This document shows positions 22,649-33,484 of a DNA stretch of 64,000 nucleotides, piece after piece. Made by a program: the position numbers and the translations under genes. The notes beneath the pieces were generated by a model. That model searched no databases and was not told the origin of the DNA. It saw only the letters and a list, made by a program, of their open reading frames with translations. Source of the stretch: Myrica gale (taxonomy: Eukaryota; Streptophyta; Magnoliopsida; Fagales; Myricaceae); assembly GCA_963930655.1 (NCBI GenBank), contig OZ005612.1:7569001-7633000 (forward strand), written 5' to 3'. Numbering within the stretch: the stretch's first letter is position 1; the number at the start of each line of letters is the position of its first letter.

Positions 22649-23893
22649 TCATGTCCTCAAAGAACCGCCTCTGCTCCTCCTGCATAGAGGTGACACTGTC
22701 ATGGAGAAACTTCTGTTGTGCCTCATGCCTATCATCCATCCTCTGCTCAAAAGCAGTGAGCTGGAATCCATCCTCTGCTCAAAAGCGGTGAACCGGGACT
22801 CAAGGGAAAAAGTATGGTCGGGAGCTCTGGTAGGAGAAGGAATAAAGGGAGGATCATCAGCCAAATCGGCATCTATGTCAAACTCCATCGCCTCAGCATC
22901 TACCTCCTCACCAGCAGACTCATCCTCAGCCTCCAAATCCTCATCAGCCTCCGCAGGCTCATCCACATCCTCAAACTCCTCATCAGCCTCCTCAGGCTCA
23001 TCCTCATCAATCTCCTGATGCTTAGGCACCCAAGTGTTTCGGGAAGTCCGTCGATAGCCCATCAGGGTTAAAGTGTGAGTATCAAATAGCTCACTCTTTG
23101 TCAAAGTGTCTTGCTCTCGAGAACTGAGTGTCATGCCAAAATGGCGAAAAATCAGGGTAAACCTCAAGCCATAGGGTAGATTCTTCTTAGGTGCACAGGT
23201 TGCTTCCATATGTTTGAGCATAATGTAAGGAAGGTTGAACTTTTTCTCCTTCAAAAGACGCTTTAGTACAAAAACATCCATATAAGTCACCTCCTCTCGG
23301 TGTCCACCCCGAGGCATCAAGTTATGAGTGCAGATTAAAAGTAGCAGTCTCAAACGAACAGGTAACTGGTTGGCATGGATTTTTCTAGATGCATCATCTG
23401 CCACATCAGCTCCTAGGAGTAAACTTAGGGCTGCTCCATAATCAAAGCCCTTACACACGGGCCATGTCTTAAGCTCGTAGGCCCGGATCCCAACATATGA
23501 GATACCAAAAATCTCACCGAGAATGACTTCATTTAAAACAACATCCCGCCCCCCAACCTTACTCTTAACGGTAAACAAGCCACCCGCTTCCCAACCAGTA
23601 GACATGTTAGCGAAAAATATTCTAACATATTTGGGAAACACTTCGTTACTCATATCCAACAAGTTTAGCCATCCCTGCTTCATAAAGGGACGCTCAATCT
23701 CAAAGTCCGAAAGTGATGCTATATCCACTTTCCTACCAGTCATTACTTTTCTATTTGAGAAGTCACTATAGAACTTTGAAGCACATTCATCATTAAGGAA
23801 ATAGTAATCGGGCTCACCCGAAGGAGTTGCTGATGATCGAGATGATCCCGGGCGCTCCGAGACGTGTAGGGCAGGTTGCTTCGTCCTTGGCAT
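22649..23893 (-). CDS. Accessory ORF downstream of Copia pol (plant-transposon-protein type)
   Basis: A 414-residue open frame lies between RNase H and the 3' LTR, the position where SIRE-type Copia elements carry an extra ORF. The N-terminal two thirds (about residues 30-250) resemble the 'putative plant transposon protein' domain often seen in plant retroelement ORFs: FMKQGWLNLLDMSNEVFPKY, then GEIFGISYVGIRAYELKTWP, then LLICTHNLMPRGGHREEVTY. A strongly acidic Glu/Asp-rich tract follows at about residues 285-350. No signal peptide or membrane segment is seen, so this is not an envelope-like protein. Its role is unknown. It belongs to the fossil element and is not a host gene. Confidence 0.6.
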   Translation of the reverse strand: MPRTKQPALHVSERPGSSRSSATPSGEPDYYFLNDECASKFYSDFSNRKVMTGRKVDIASLSDFEIERPFMKQGWLNLLDMSNEVFPKYVRIFFANMSTGWEAGGLFTVKSKVGGRDVVLNEVILGEIFGISYVGIRAYELKTWPVCKGFDYGAALSLLLGADVADDASRKIHANQLPVRLRLLLLICTHNLMPRGGHREEVTYMDVFVLKRLLKEKKFNLPYIMLKHMEATCAPKKNLPYGLRFTLIFRHFGMTLSSREQDTLTKSELFDTHTLTLMGYRRTSRNTWVPKHQEIDEDEPEEADEEFEDVDEPAEADEDLEAEDESAGEEVDAEAMEFDIDADLADDPPFIPSPTRAPDHTFSLESRFTAFEQRMDSSSLLLSRGWMIGMRHNRSFSMTVSPLCRRSRGGSLRT

Positions 23894-24461
23894 AATGATT
23901 GAACTCGAAAATTTGAGAGAAAAGAGGCTGGAAGTCGAAAAATTGGGGTTAAGGTTTCAAAGAGGCCGAAATCCCTAAAATTCTCGTTCTTAATGGATTT
24001 TGATGTGAATCAACTCAAAAACTTAGGGCTTAGGTCGAAAATGAGGTTCTGAGATGATGGGGAACAATTTTAGGGCAGGTTATGGTGTTTTGGGAAGGAT
24101 TTGAGAGAGTTTAGGGCGAGAGAGTCGGAGCTGTACGGGAGAAATGAGTGACCAGTCGACCAAAATGTGAACTGTAGTATATATAGGCTCGACGAGGCAG
24201 TCGACCGCTTGGTATAGCGGTTCATGATCGTCGACCGCTACGTGTAGCGGTTTCACATGACCATCAACCGCTTCGTGTAGCGATTCTACATGGTCGACCG
24301 CTACAGAGAACAGTCTCGAGAAATGAGGTTTTAAGGCCCATAAATGAAAAAAAATGATGCATTTGATGAATGTCAAAAATGAAATAAGTAATAAAGGGAT
24401 TTTAAACATGTTTAAAAACACCAAATCAAATAAAAGGCATGGAAATCAAAGAGATAGCATT

Positions 24462-27400
24462 TCAAAGAGCATTTGCATCTAAAAACCCAATGTCTCGTCT
24501 AAGATCATGAAATCTATCATTACTCAACGGTTTTGTGAAAATATCAGCTAGTTGATGCTCAGTACTAATGAACTCAAGTGAGATGTCACCTTTTTGGATA
24601 TGATCTCTTAGAAAATGATGTCTCACTTCAATGTGTTTAGTCCTTGAGTGTTGGATAGGATTCTTGGATAAGTTGATAGCACTAGTGTTGTCACATTTGA
24701 TGGGTATACTATCAAATTCTAGTCCAAAATCTTTGAGTGTTTGTTTCATCCACAACACTTGAGCACAACAACTATCGGCTGTTATGTATTCCGCTTCGGT
24801 TGTTGATAATGCAACCGAGTTTTGTTTCTTGCTACTCCAAGAAACTAAAGATGAACCTAGGAAATGACAAGTGTCACTAGTACTTTTTCTATCGACTTTG
24901 CACCCGGCAAAGTCAGCATCAGAATAACTTACTAGGTTCATGTGAGTGTCTCTAGGATACCAAAGTCCTAGGTTGATAGTTCTCGAAAGATATCGAAAAA
25001 TACGTTTTACAGCAACAAGATGTGATTCTTTAGGACAAGCTTGGAATCTAGCACATAAGCACACACTGAACATGATATCCGGCTTACTAGCCGTCAAATA
25101 GAGGAGAGCTCCAATCATACCTCTATATTTGGTGATGTCCACCTTTTTACCTTTTTCATCCGCATCAAGCTTTAGCGATGTGCTCATTGGTGTTTCGGCC
25201 GCTTTGAAGGTCTCCATTCCAAAGCGTTTGAGTAAGTCCTTTGTATATTGGGCTTGGTTTATGAAGATTCCTTCTTTGGATTGCTTGATTTGAAGTCCAA
25301 GGAAGAAGTTGAGCTCACCCATCATGCTCATCTCGAACTCTTCATGCATAAACTTAGAAAATTCTTGACAAAGAGAGTCATTAGTAGCACCGAAAATAAT
25401 GCCTTCCACATATATTTGTACAATTATGATATCATTGTTTTTGGACTTGGTGAAAAGTGTTGACTTTACCCATGGAAAAACCTTTTTCAACGAGGAAAGT
25501 TTTAAGTCTATCATACCAAGTTCTAGGAGCTTGTTTTAGTCCATACAAAGCCTTTTTTAATTTGAAAACATGATTTGGATAGGCTTCGTTTTGAAAACCT
25601 TGTGGTTGTTCTACATAGACTTCTTCCAAGATAAAACCATTTAATAAAGCATTTTTCACATCCCATTTGATAAAGCATAAAATTTTTATAACAAGCAAAG
25701 GCCAAAAGCATTCTAATGGATTCTAAACGTGCTACAGGTGCATATGTTTCATCATAATCAATTCCTTCTTCTTGATTATATCCTTTAGCAACCAATCTAG
25801 CTTTGTTTCTAATAATAGTACCGTGCTCATCAACCTTGTTCCTAAAGACCCATTTTGTGCCAATAATGGTTTGATCCTTGGGTCTAGGGACAAGTTCCCA
25901 AACTTGATTTCTCTCAAATTGGTTTAACTCTTCTTGCATTGCCAAAATCCAACTTTCATCGTTTTCGGCTTCAAGAAAAGTCTTAGGTTCAATTTGAGAC
26001 ATAAATGCAAGATGATTACAAATATTTCTAAGTGAAGCTCTAGTTCTAGTTCCATGAGATGGATCACCAATAATTAACTCTTGAGGGTGGCTAGTAGCAT
26101 ACCTCCACTCCTTAGGGAGTTCTTGTGAAGTACCTTCTCCCTGCAATGATTGAACCTTTTCTTCACTTGGGGGTTGAGCATCCTCACCTTGAGTGGGGTT
26201 AATGTTGATTTCAAGTCCTTCCATCTCCCCCTCAATATCTTCAATATCTGCACTTGTATTTTTCTCAAATGGACTATTAGATTCATCAAAAGTAATATGC
26301 ATTGATTCTTCAACACAAAGAGTCATTTTGTTATAAACTCTATAAGCTTTGCTCGAATTAGAATATCCAAGGAAAATTCCAACATCTGTTTTAGAGTCAA
26401 ATTTTCCAAGGTTGTCCTTGGTATTTAAGATGAAGCATTTGCAACCAAAGACTTTGAAATAATGGATGTTGGGTTTTCTATCTTTCCAAAGCTCGTAAGG
26501 AGTTTTCTTCAAAATGGGTCTCATAGATACCCTATTCAAAACATAGCAAGATGTATTGACGGCCTCGGCCCAAAAATATTTCGGTAACTTGTTTTCATTC
26601 AAAATAGTTATTGTCATCTCTTGAATAGTTCTATTCTTTCTCTCAACAACCTCATTTTGTTGAGGAGTTCTAGGTGTTGAAAAATTATGCTCATAACCGT
26701 TTACGCTACAAAATGATTCAAACTTCTCATTGACAAATTCACCATCATGATCACTTCTAATGGCCACAATGGTGTATCCTTTTGCGTTTTGCACCCTTTT
26801 TGAAAATTTAATGAATTCATGAATGACCTCATCTTTTGAAGCTAAAAATAAAATCCAAGTGAACCTAGAGTAGTCATCCACAATTTCAAAAGCATAGGTC
26901 TTTCCACCAAGACTTTGAGTTCTTGATGGACCAAATAAATCCAAGTGAAGTAATTGTAGAGGTCTACTAGTTGAAATGAAGTTTTTGGATTTAAAAGAGG
27001 TTTTCACTTGTTTTCCCATTTGACAAGCTTCACAAACTTGGTCTTTTTCAAAATTTAACTTGGGTAGACCATTCACAATATCATGCTTAGAAATTTTCAA
27101 AATTTGACATACTAGCATGGCCTAATCTTCTATGTCATAGCCAACTATCATTTACATTGACCACAAGACAATTTTCCACACAAGTATTTTGATCAATGTC
27201 AATCTTATACACATTTGAATTCCTATGGCCAATGAACAATAATTTGTCATTAATGACATTTTCAATAAGGCATCGAGAAGATTCAAACACAACTTTATAA
27301 CCTTTATCACATAGTTGACTAATACTAAGCAAATTATATTTCAATTTATCAACTAATAGCACATTTTCAATAAGAGGAAGAGTATTACCGCCAATATTGC

Positions 27401-27521
27401 CTATACCAATTATTTTCCCTTTGGAGTTGTCGCCGAATGTTACATTTCCACCTTTGATGGTTGATAGACTTGAGAACCTTGATGGGTCACCAGTCATGTG
27501 TCTTGAACATCCACTATCCAA
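24462..27521 (-). pseudogene. Copia pol region (protease, integrase, RT, RNase H), fossil
   Basis: The protease start shows DSGCSRHMTGD (near 27520). The integrase has GLPKLNFEKDQVCEACQMGK and HLDLFGPSRTQSLGGKTYAF (26.8-27.1 kb). RT includes WVFRNKVDEHGTIIRNKARL and RNase H includes DADFAGCKVDRKSTSDTCHF and the ADIFTKPL tail (24.5-25.0 kb). The family is Copia because integrase precedes RT. The region is broken at several points and is described only as a fossil. Confidence 0.9.
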
Positions 27522-27554
27522 GAACCAACTATTGCATTTCTTCTTTCTTGAATC

Positions 27555-28799
27555 CTACAAAACAAATTCAAGATGAAGCTTTTGGTACCCAAACCTTTTT
27601 GGGTTAGCTATATTTCCCTTTGTAACCCATACTTTTCTAAGAGCTTTGCACCCAAATTTCTTAAGAGGACAATCAAATATTAGATATCCATTATTGTTGC
27701 AAAAGTTGCAAATGTTAAAAGATTCATTTGAAGATTTAGCTTTGACAAAGAAGTTTTTAAAATACTTTTCATTTTTATAAGGCTTGTAGCCTAATCCGCT
27801 TTTGTCAAAGACACATCTTTGACTATTAAGAATGTTTTCCAAAGCTTTGCTTCCTTGAGTGAATTTTTCAAGAATGGTGTTTTGACGAGTAACCTTATCT
27901 TTGAAAGCTTTGTTCTAAATTTCCAAGGTTGAAACTTTCAGTTTCAATTCCTCATTCTCTAGCTTCAAAGTTCCTTGTTCATCCTTTAAAGAATCAAGGA
28001 CACTTGTAGCTAGTGAATTCTTATTTTTCAAAACATTGTATTTGAGTTTAAGCTTTTCAAATGTAGTGTATAACTCATCAAAAGCATTTTCTAATTCATC
28101 ATACGAAGGTTTTGAGTCTTCAAGATCTGAGAGATATACCTCATCATCTTCTAGTGCCATGAAGCACATGTTTGCGATTTCTCCCTCATCTTCTTCTTCG
28201 GAGGAGCTTGAATCGCTATCTTCCCAAGTTGCTTTCATAGCTTTCTTTTTGTATTTGAGTAGGGGACAATTCGCCTTGATGTGACCGGGTTTCTTGCACT
28301 TGTAGCAAGTGATGTGGTCCTTCTTGTTGTCCACCTATGAGTATTTCCTTTTTGGCTCTTCTTTCTTGAAATCTTTGAAGTTCTTCCTTCCTTGCTTTCT
28401 CTTGAGTAAGTTTCTGAAGTTCCTAGTCATGAGTGCAATATCCTCGTCTCCACTCTCATCATTATCTTCTTCAACCCCAACGACGGAAGATTTCAAAGCT
28501 ATACTCCTCCTTTTTGGACTTTCTTCTTCATGACCCTTCATGGTGATTTCGTGAGTCATGAGAGATCCAACAAGCTCTTCCAAAGATAATTTGGTGAGGT
28601 CCTTTGCTTCTTGAATAGCCGTGACTTTGGCTTCCCAAGTCTTTGGTAGAGACCTAAGAATTTTCCTTACCAAATCGGAGTTAGTGTACACTTTTCCAAG
28701 AGCATTCAAACCATTTATGATATTTGTAAATCTAGTAAGCATGTCGCTAATATTTTCCTCCGGTTTCATTTTGAACAATTCATAGTTATGAACTAGCAT
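27555..28799 (-). pseudogene. Copia gag region, fossil
   Basis: The nucleocapsid zinc knuckle CYKCKKPGHIKANCP is at about 28300. Upstream is a gag core with NGLNALGKVYTNSDLVRKIL and LPKTWEAKVTAIQEAKDLTK (28.6-28.8 kb). An acidic, coiled-coil-like stretch follows the knuckle. Gag homology continues toward 29.2 kb in broken form. Confidence 0.8.
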
Positions 28800-29246
28800 G
28801 CTTATCTTAGATTCTTTTACTTGGTTTGTACCTTCATGTGTGATTTCTAAAGTATGCCAAATTTCCTTTGCGCTATCACAAGTAGATATTCTATTGAATT
28901 CATTTCTATCTAATGCTCAATAAAGAATGTTCATGGCTTTAGCATTTATGGAAATTTTCTTTTTGTAATCAGCAGTATACTCACTGGCGGACTTAGGGAC
29001 AATTTTCTCATCTACGGATTTCATAGGATAATGTGGTCCATTTAAAACACAAAAAGCCATAGATCATAATCAATGGATTGAAAATAGATTTTCATCCTTG
29101 CTTTCCAATAGGTGTAATCACTTCCATTAAAGGAAGGGGGTCTGGATGTTGAGAGTCCCTCAACATGAGAGTTGTTGCTTGAAGTTGTCATTCTAACTCA
29201 AGATTTTTAAATCTTGCTAAAGTAAGCACCAATCTCCGATACCAAT

Positions 29247-30566
29247 TGATATTCCTAGGATTAAGGCAACCCAAGAGGAGGGGTGAATTAGGTTTCAAAA
29301 CTTTTTCGAAAATTACCCCAAAAAGTGTGTTTGCTAGCTACAAAAGAAAACTTTAAAGCAATAAACTAGAGCACAAATAAAAAGATAAGGGAAGAGAAGC
29401 AAACACAATATTTAGGTGGTTCGGCAAGCCCGCCTACGTCCACCCCTCAAGCTCCTTTACCGAGTCTTGAGGTTTCTGCACTATTCTCCCTTCAACCAAG
29501 GGAACGGTTTCCTTACACTGGAGCTTGAGAAAAACCCTCTTCAAGCCTCAAGAACGAGTTTGAGAACAAACCTCTTCAAACTCCTTCTTTCGATGAACAA
29601 CCCTCACCGAAAGGATGCAAGAGAATCACTCTCTTAGAAATGTGTATGGTTGAACAAAATTCCCTCTAAAACTCCCTTGATGGAGTAGATATTACAATGA
29701 GAAATGACTAGCTCTTAGGCTTCACACAATAACAAGGATGTGAAAAATGAAAAATATGTGTCTATGATGCTTGAATAAAGATTGGAAGATTTTTTATCAC
29801 TCTAAGCCTTTGTAAATGATTATGGACGATTGAGTTGAGTTTCAAAGGCATGAGAATGGCTTTATATAGACCTCATGAGAAAAATAGTCGTTTATAGCAG
29901 TTAGAGTGAACTGTTAAAATGAGCCGGTCGACCGCTACATGAACCGGTCGACCGCTTCAAGTTTACCGTTGTTCAACGGTCATATTGTCAAAAGCGTAAC
30001 GACTCTTTATTAAATGCTACCGGTCGACCGCTACATGAACCGGTCGACCTCTACATGTTACCGTTACACAACGGTCGATTTGTCAGAGTATTTCTAAAGC
30101 TATCGGTCGACCGCTACACCAAGCGGTCGTAGGTCCGGTCGACCGCTACATTGAGCCGGTCGACCTCCTTATTTTAAGCTTCATCCGGTTGTTTTAAAAA
30201 CTCGATTTTGACCAACTTAAAATACCCAATTTTAAACTCTAACTTCTCATAAGTATATAAAAAGGTTTGGGAGTATATTTGGGATATTTTGAAGGCACTA
30301 AAAAGGTTTTAATCTTACAACAAACATTAAAACGGTTTATGCAAGTTTTGAAGACTTATGCATGTGTGTGATTGACATCCTTGTTAAAGATGAAGTCATA
30401 GAGTTACAAAGATTACCCTAGCGACTTGAGTCTTCACTTTAAGAGCACTTCCATTAAAGGTGATGTTGTTTGATCGCTCCGTGCTCATTTTGGATTCGTT
30501 TTGCTCCACAACTCAATTACTTATATTGTTATCATCAAAACATTGATTGTGACTAAAAAGCCAACA
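29247..30566 (-). repeat. 5' LTR of the 9.6 kb Copia fossil
   Basis: This is the partner of 20979-22285 with the same termini and the same GGTCGACC-rich cluster (about 29920-30170). A few small differences separate the two copies. Confidence 0.93.
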
Positions 30567-30571
30567 AAAGC

Positions 30572-30804
30572 TTAGAGAGAGAGAAAAAAAAGCTCAAGGT
30601 AACAGGGAGTTAGATAGGTTTAGTGTTTGTGAGTATGTATGGCTGTTTAAAAGTGGTTTTATTTATTTAATCTTTTCTTTTCTTTGAGTTTTATATACTT
30701 TTTTCATTGTCATTAGTTAGAGTCTTGACATGATAAAAACTTGCATGGAAGGATTTAGAGTGGAAGGAATATGATAAAGGAAAAGAGATAAATCAAATAT
30801 TCAA
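30572..30804. other. Short spacer between the Copia and CACTA insertions
   Basis: This is host or older-element sequence left between the AAAGC duplication and the CACTA terminus. It begins TTAGAGAGAGAG and is AT-rich. No gene is seen; an exon edge could lie in the first 30 bases (CTCAAG|gtaaca). Confidence 0.5.
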
Positions 30805-31140
30805 CACTACAAAAAAACCGACCTATAGAGCCGGTCGGAAACCGCTGCTATAACCTATAGCAGCGATTTTTTAGCGGCGGTCAGCATAGGTCTATCGCGG
30901 CGGTTCGGATGACCGCTGGTGAAGACCTCAGGTCTATAGCGGTGGTCACCTAACTGTGGTCGAAACCGCCGCTATAGACTCTGGCGCAATTGCGTTGTTT
31001 TGGCACTAAAGGTCTGTAGCGGGCGGTCTGTGACCTCCGCTATAGACCTAATATGATCGCCGCTATAGGTCTATGCCAACGTTTTTGTGACCACCGCTAA
31101 AGGTCTATGTCATCGTTTTTTTTTTGTATGTGCCAGCACT
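30805..31140 (+). mobile_element. CACTA element left terminus with subterminal repeats
   Basis: It begins CACTACAAAAAAACCGACC. Then about 320 bases of direct and inverted short repeats follow, built on words like GGTCTATAGCGG and ACCGCTATAG, and end near a T run. Such repeats are the transposase-binding ends of En/Spm elements. The three bases before it are CAA. No right end followed by CAA was found, so the partner terminus is uncertain (the candidate at 35458 is followed by AAT). Confidence 0.75.
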
Positions 31141-31403
31141 TTTAAAACATCACTAATTTTTTCCTATATTTTCCTATACATGCTTTTTTAATTGGTAATA
31201 CAAATTTATTTTAATAATTATAATTAAATAGATGTTAAAACTTAAAGAACAAGGATAATAAAACAAAATATACTTCATCATTGGTTAATAATATTTTACA
31301 ACAAACACAATAATCCCTACAAGTAATCTAAGAAGTAACAAATTTCTAATATAAAATAACAATAAGTAAGGATCAACTAAAATATTCAAATACAACATAA
31401 TAA

Positions 31404-31735
31404 TCAAGAATCAATTAAAATCTTCCTCTTTTCCTTCTTTAACTTCTTTACTGGCATTTTATCCCTCTCGATATTTGACTCACCAACTTCATCCCAAATA
31501 ATCTGATTTTGAAACAGAGTAGACAAGAATAGTTGTCAGCTAACATATGTTATGAAATATGGACAACTTCAAAATTTGTTGTAACAGGATGGGGAGAAGA
31601 AAGAAACTGTTGCACAGAAAAATTGCACAAAGAACCTGAAGTTCATATAGCAGGGATCCGCATGTTGTTTCCACTTGCAGAAGTGGATCAGCTTGAGGAT
31701 TAAACATATTGAACCAACTGTACTTGGCTAAAAAA
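31404..31735 (-). pseudogene. Captured MAP65 (microtubule-associated protein 65) fragment
   Basis: Two exons of the N-terminus of a plant MAP65/ASE1 microtubule bundler. Exon one (to 31636) reads DPLLQVETTCGSLLYELQ and ends in a GT donor. Exon two starts at 31502 after an AG acceptor and reads IIWDEVGESNIERDKM. This junction, ELQ|IIWDEVGES, is the native MAP65 exon boundary. At about 31455 the homology stops (expected LLELEQEC) and the frame goes on with an unrelated Lys-rich tail, KKLKKEKRKILIDS, to a stop at 31404. It is a gene-capture relic, on the same strand as the SAC and SF3A2 fragments upstream. Confidence 0.82.
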
Positions 31736-31926
31736 TTCTCATATAATATAATGTAATATAATGTATAGAGGAAGAACAAAAGATATTTCTTTTTACATCA
31801 TAATCAATATTGCCAAAGCTAGCAACATTTTTCAGTGACATATAGCAATGATGTAAAAGACTAATTGATGGGTATTGTCAAAGCTATGCAATGAGGATTG
31901 ATCAAACTAGAGGAAAAAATCTGTAC

Positions 31927-32470
31927 CTTGTTGACAAGATCAACAGCCAACACAGCCCCGTATTTTTTTCTCAAGTCCAGAAAATGTCGTTCAACTACTC
32001 TAGGCTGCAGACCATACAACATAGTAAAAATTGATTAGAGTATTTGGTTTCAATCAAACAATACCATCAATAAACAAATAAGTGGAACACTCACAGCTTC
32101 CTCAAGTCTCACAATTTCAAACTTGGGCTTATATGTCAAATCAACAATTTGATCCCAGAGCAACAGAATTGACCCCCAAACCTGTGAAAGGCCATTTTAC
32201 AAAAGAAAATAGTATGGACAAGCTTAGATAAAACAAGCATGGATAATACAAAGAAAATCAGGCCTCCCTACTTTCTTTTGCCACATAATTTTAAGCTCTT
32301 AGTATTCCAAAGCATGGAAGCAAATTCTAGCTACTTTATTCCCTCTGCTTCTTTGGCAATATAAAAGTGGAGGCGAGGTTTTCACCTGAACAAATGCTGC
32401 AGAAAACCCATTAATTTGCACAATTTGCTCTGTTTCCACAAAATTAGGGACATAGCCATCAGAATCAGCG
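31927..32470 (-). pseudogene. Captured SAC-domain phosphoinositide phosphatase fragment
   Basis: Three exons of a SAC catalytic-domain gene. (a) 32470-32386 reads DSDGYVPNFVETEQIVQING and ends FSAAFVQ at a GT donor. (b) 32181-32095 reads VWGSILLLWDQIVDLTYKPK, where plant SACs have VRGSIPLLWEQIVDL. (c) 32004-31927 reads PRVVERHFLDLRKKYGAVLA, then VDLVNK at a GT donor. All junctions are GT-AG and phase 0. The catalytic CX5R motif lies further on in the native protein and is absent, so the piece cannot be an active phosphatase. Introns are retained, so it was copied as DNA. Exon (a) degenerates beyond 32470. Confidence 0.85.
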
Positions 32471-32899
32471 TTTTGTTGGCAAAATACCTCAACAATGCAT
32501 CTTCCGTCATCATACTTTTCATGTGTCTACCACTGTAACATCCACCACAAGAGCAATAGGAATTTCTAAGGGAATAAGAATGTCCAACAAGCAGCGGGGA
32601 CACTAAGAGGCGTTAACATTAAAGTGGTTTGCAATTGAAACAACAGAGGTAAAGCATTTGGATTCCAAATTGGTTCTTCCCACTAATATTATAACTACAA
32701 TTTCCTTAAGTTTCTAATTCTTTTCTTTACCTGTGCTTGCCATACTGACTTACATTAGCGGATTTCTTTCTATTTAACCCAATAAACACAACATAGTCGT
32801 TTGGCACGCAACAAATCACAAAGCCTCATAGAATACGAAGGCATAAACCAGCAGTATATATGGGTCTAAAATAGAGAGAGCAAAAAAGAAAGGACTTGC

Positions 32900-33323
32900 C
32901 TGATTTGCGAACGGAGACCTTGCGCTTGTGGGGCTGAGGTTGCTCAGGAGCCCCCTTGGCCTCGCGGGCCGTTCTCTTGGCCAAATTAGTCTGATGCCGT
33001 TTTCCCTGTGTGTGGGCCAAGTAATTTCCCTCGTTGTTGTGGAGTGTCAGGCAAAGCTTACACTCATAACTGCAACAAAAATCCACAACTAGACTTAAAA
33101 AAAAAAAACAGAAGAAGTGCAAAACCAGAGAGAGAATGGGGGACCTGCAGAGGTGGTTGCGCATGAAATAGGGATCCTTGGCAAGATCGATGGTCTCAAG
33201 CACGAGCCTTCGGAGATGCTCACGGCCGTCGATGGCTTCATTCTGAGCATTAGGGGCGGGAAAGGGGAATTTGGGGCTGGGCGGGAAAGGAAAGGAAAGG
33301 AAATTAAGTGGCTGTTGGAACAA
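32900..33323 (-). pseudogene. Captured SF3A2 (splicing factor 3a subunit 2, PRP11-like) fragment
   Basis: Two exons of the SF3A2 N-terminus, a U2 snRNP component. Exon one (33323-33144) has an open lead-in, then AQNEAIDGREHLRRLVLETI and DLAKDPYFMRNHL. Exon two (33069-32900) reads YECKLCLTLHNNEGNYLAHT, then QGKRHQTNLAKRTAREAKGA. Its C-x2-C...H...H matrin-type zinc finger is intact. The splice rebuilds the conserved Ser codon (AG|T), giving HLCSYECK for the native HLGSYECK. Exon two ends in a GC donor (ATCAG|gcaagt). Substitutions at normally fixed sites (DRRERLRRLALE became DGREHLRRLVLE) and loss of the remaining ~200 residues mark it as a captured fragment. Confidence 0.87.
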
Positions 33324-33484
33324 GCGATTTCAATTTTTTTTTTAATTTGTAGTTTTTCTAATTTTTGAACAGGTGATTTCAATTTTTTTTCTAATTTGTA
33401 GTTTTTCAAATTTTTTAATAATAAATTATATTTTGTATTTATGTGTTTTTAGTAAATTAAAATCAGTTGTAAATTGTAATAGTA

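Larger units (their letters stand above)
20979..30566 (-). mobile_element. Copia LTR retrotransposon fossil (SIRE-like layout), 9.6 kb
   Basis: Two direct LTRs (20979-22285 and 29247-30566) with TG...CA ends flank the interior, and a 5-bp target duplication AAAGC sits on both sides (20974-20978, 30567-30571). A primer-binding site of the initiator-Met tRNA type (TGGTATCGGAG) follows the 5' LTR, and a purine-rich tract precedes the 3' LTR. Interior order on the minus strand is gag, protease, integrase, reverse transcriptase, RNase H, then an extra ORF, which is Copia order. The LTRs differ by a few percent by eye, so insertion was recent (roughly a million years at usual plant rates). The structure is whole end to end, but coding is broken, with perhaps half a dozen breaks. 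Confidence 0.93.

Noticed and set aside
22649-23893. Envelope gene in the Copia element
   Set aside because: It is in the right position, but no signal peptide, membrane segment or surface-protein pattern is visible.
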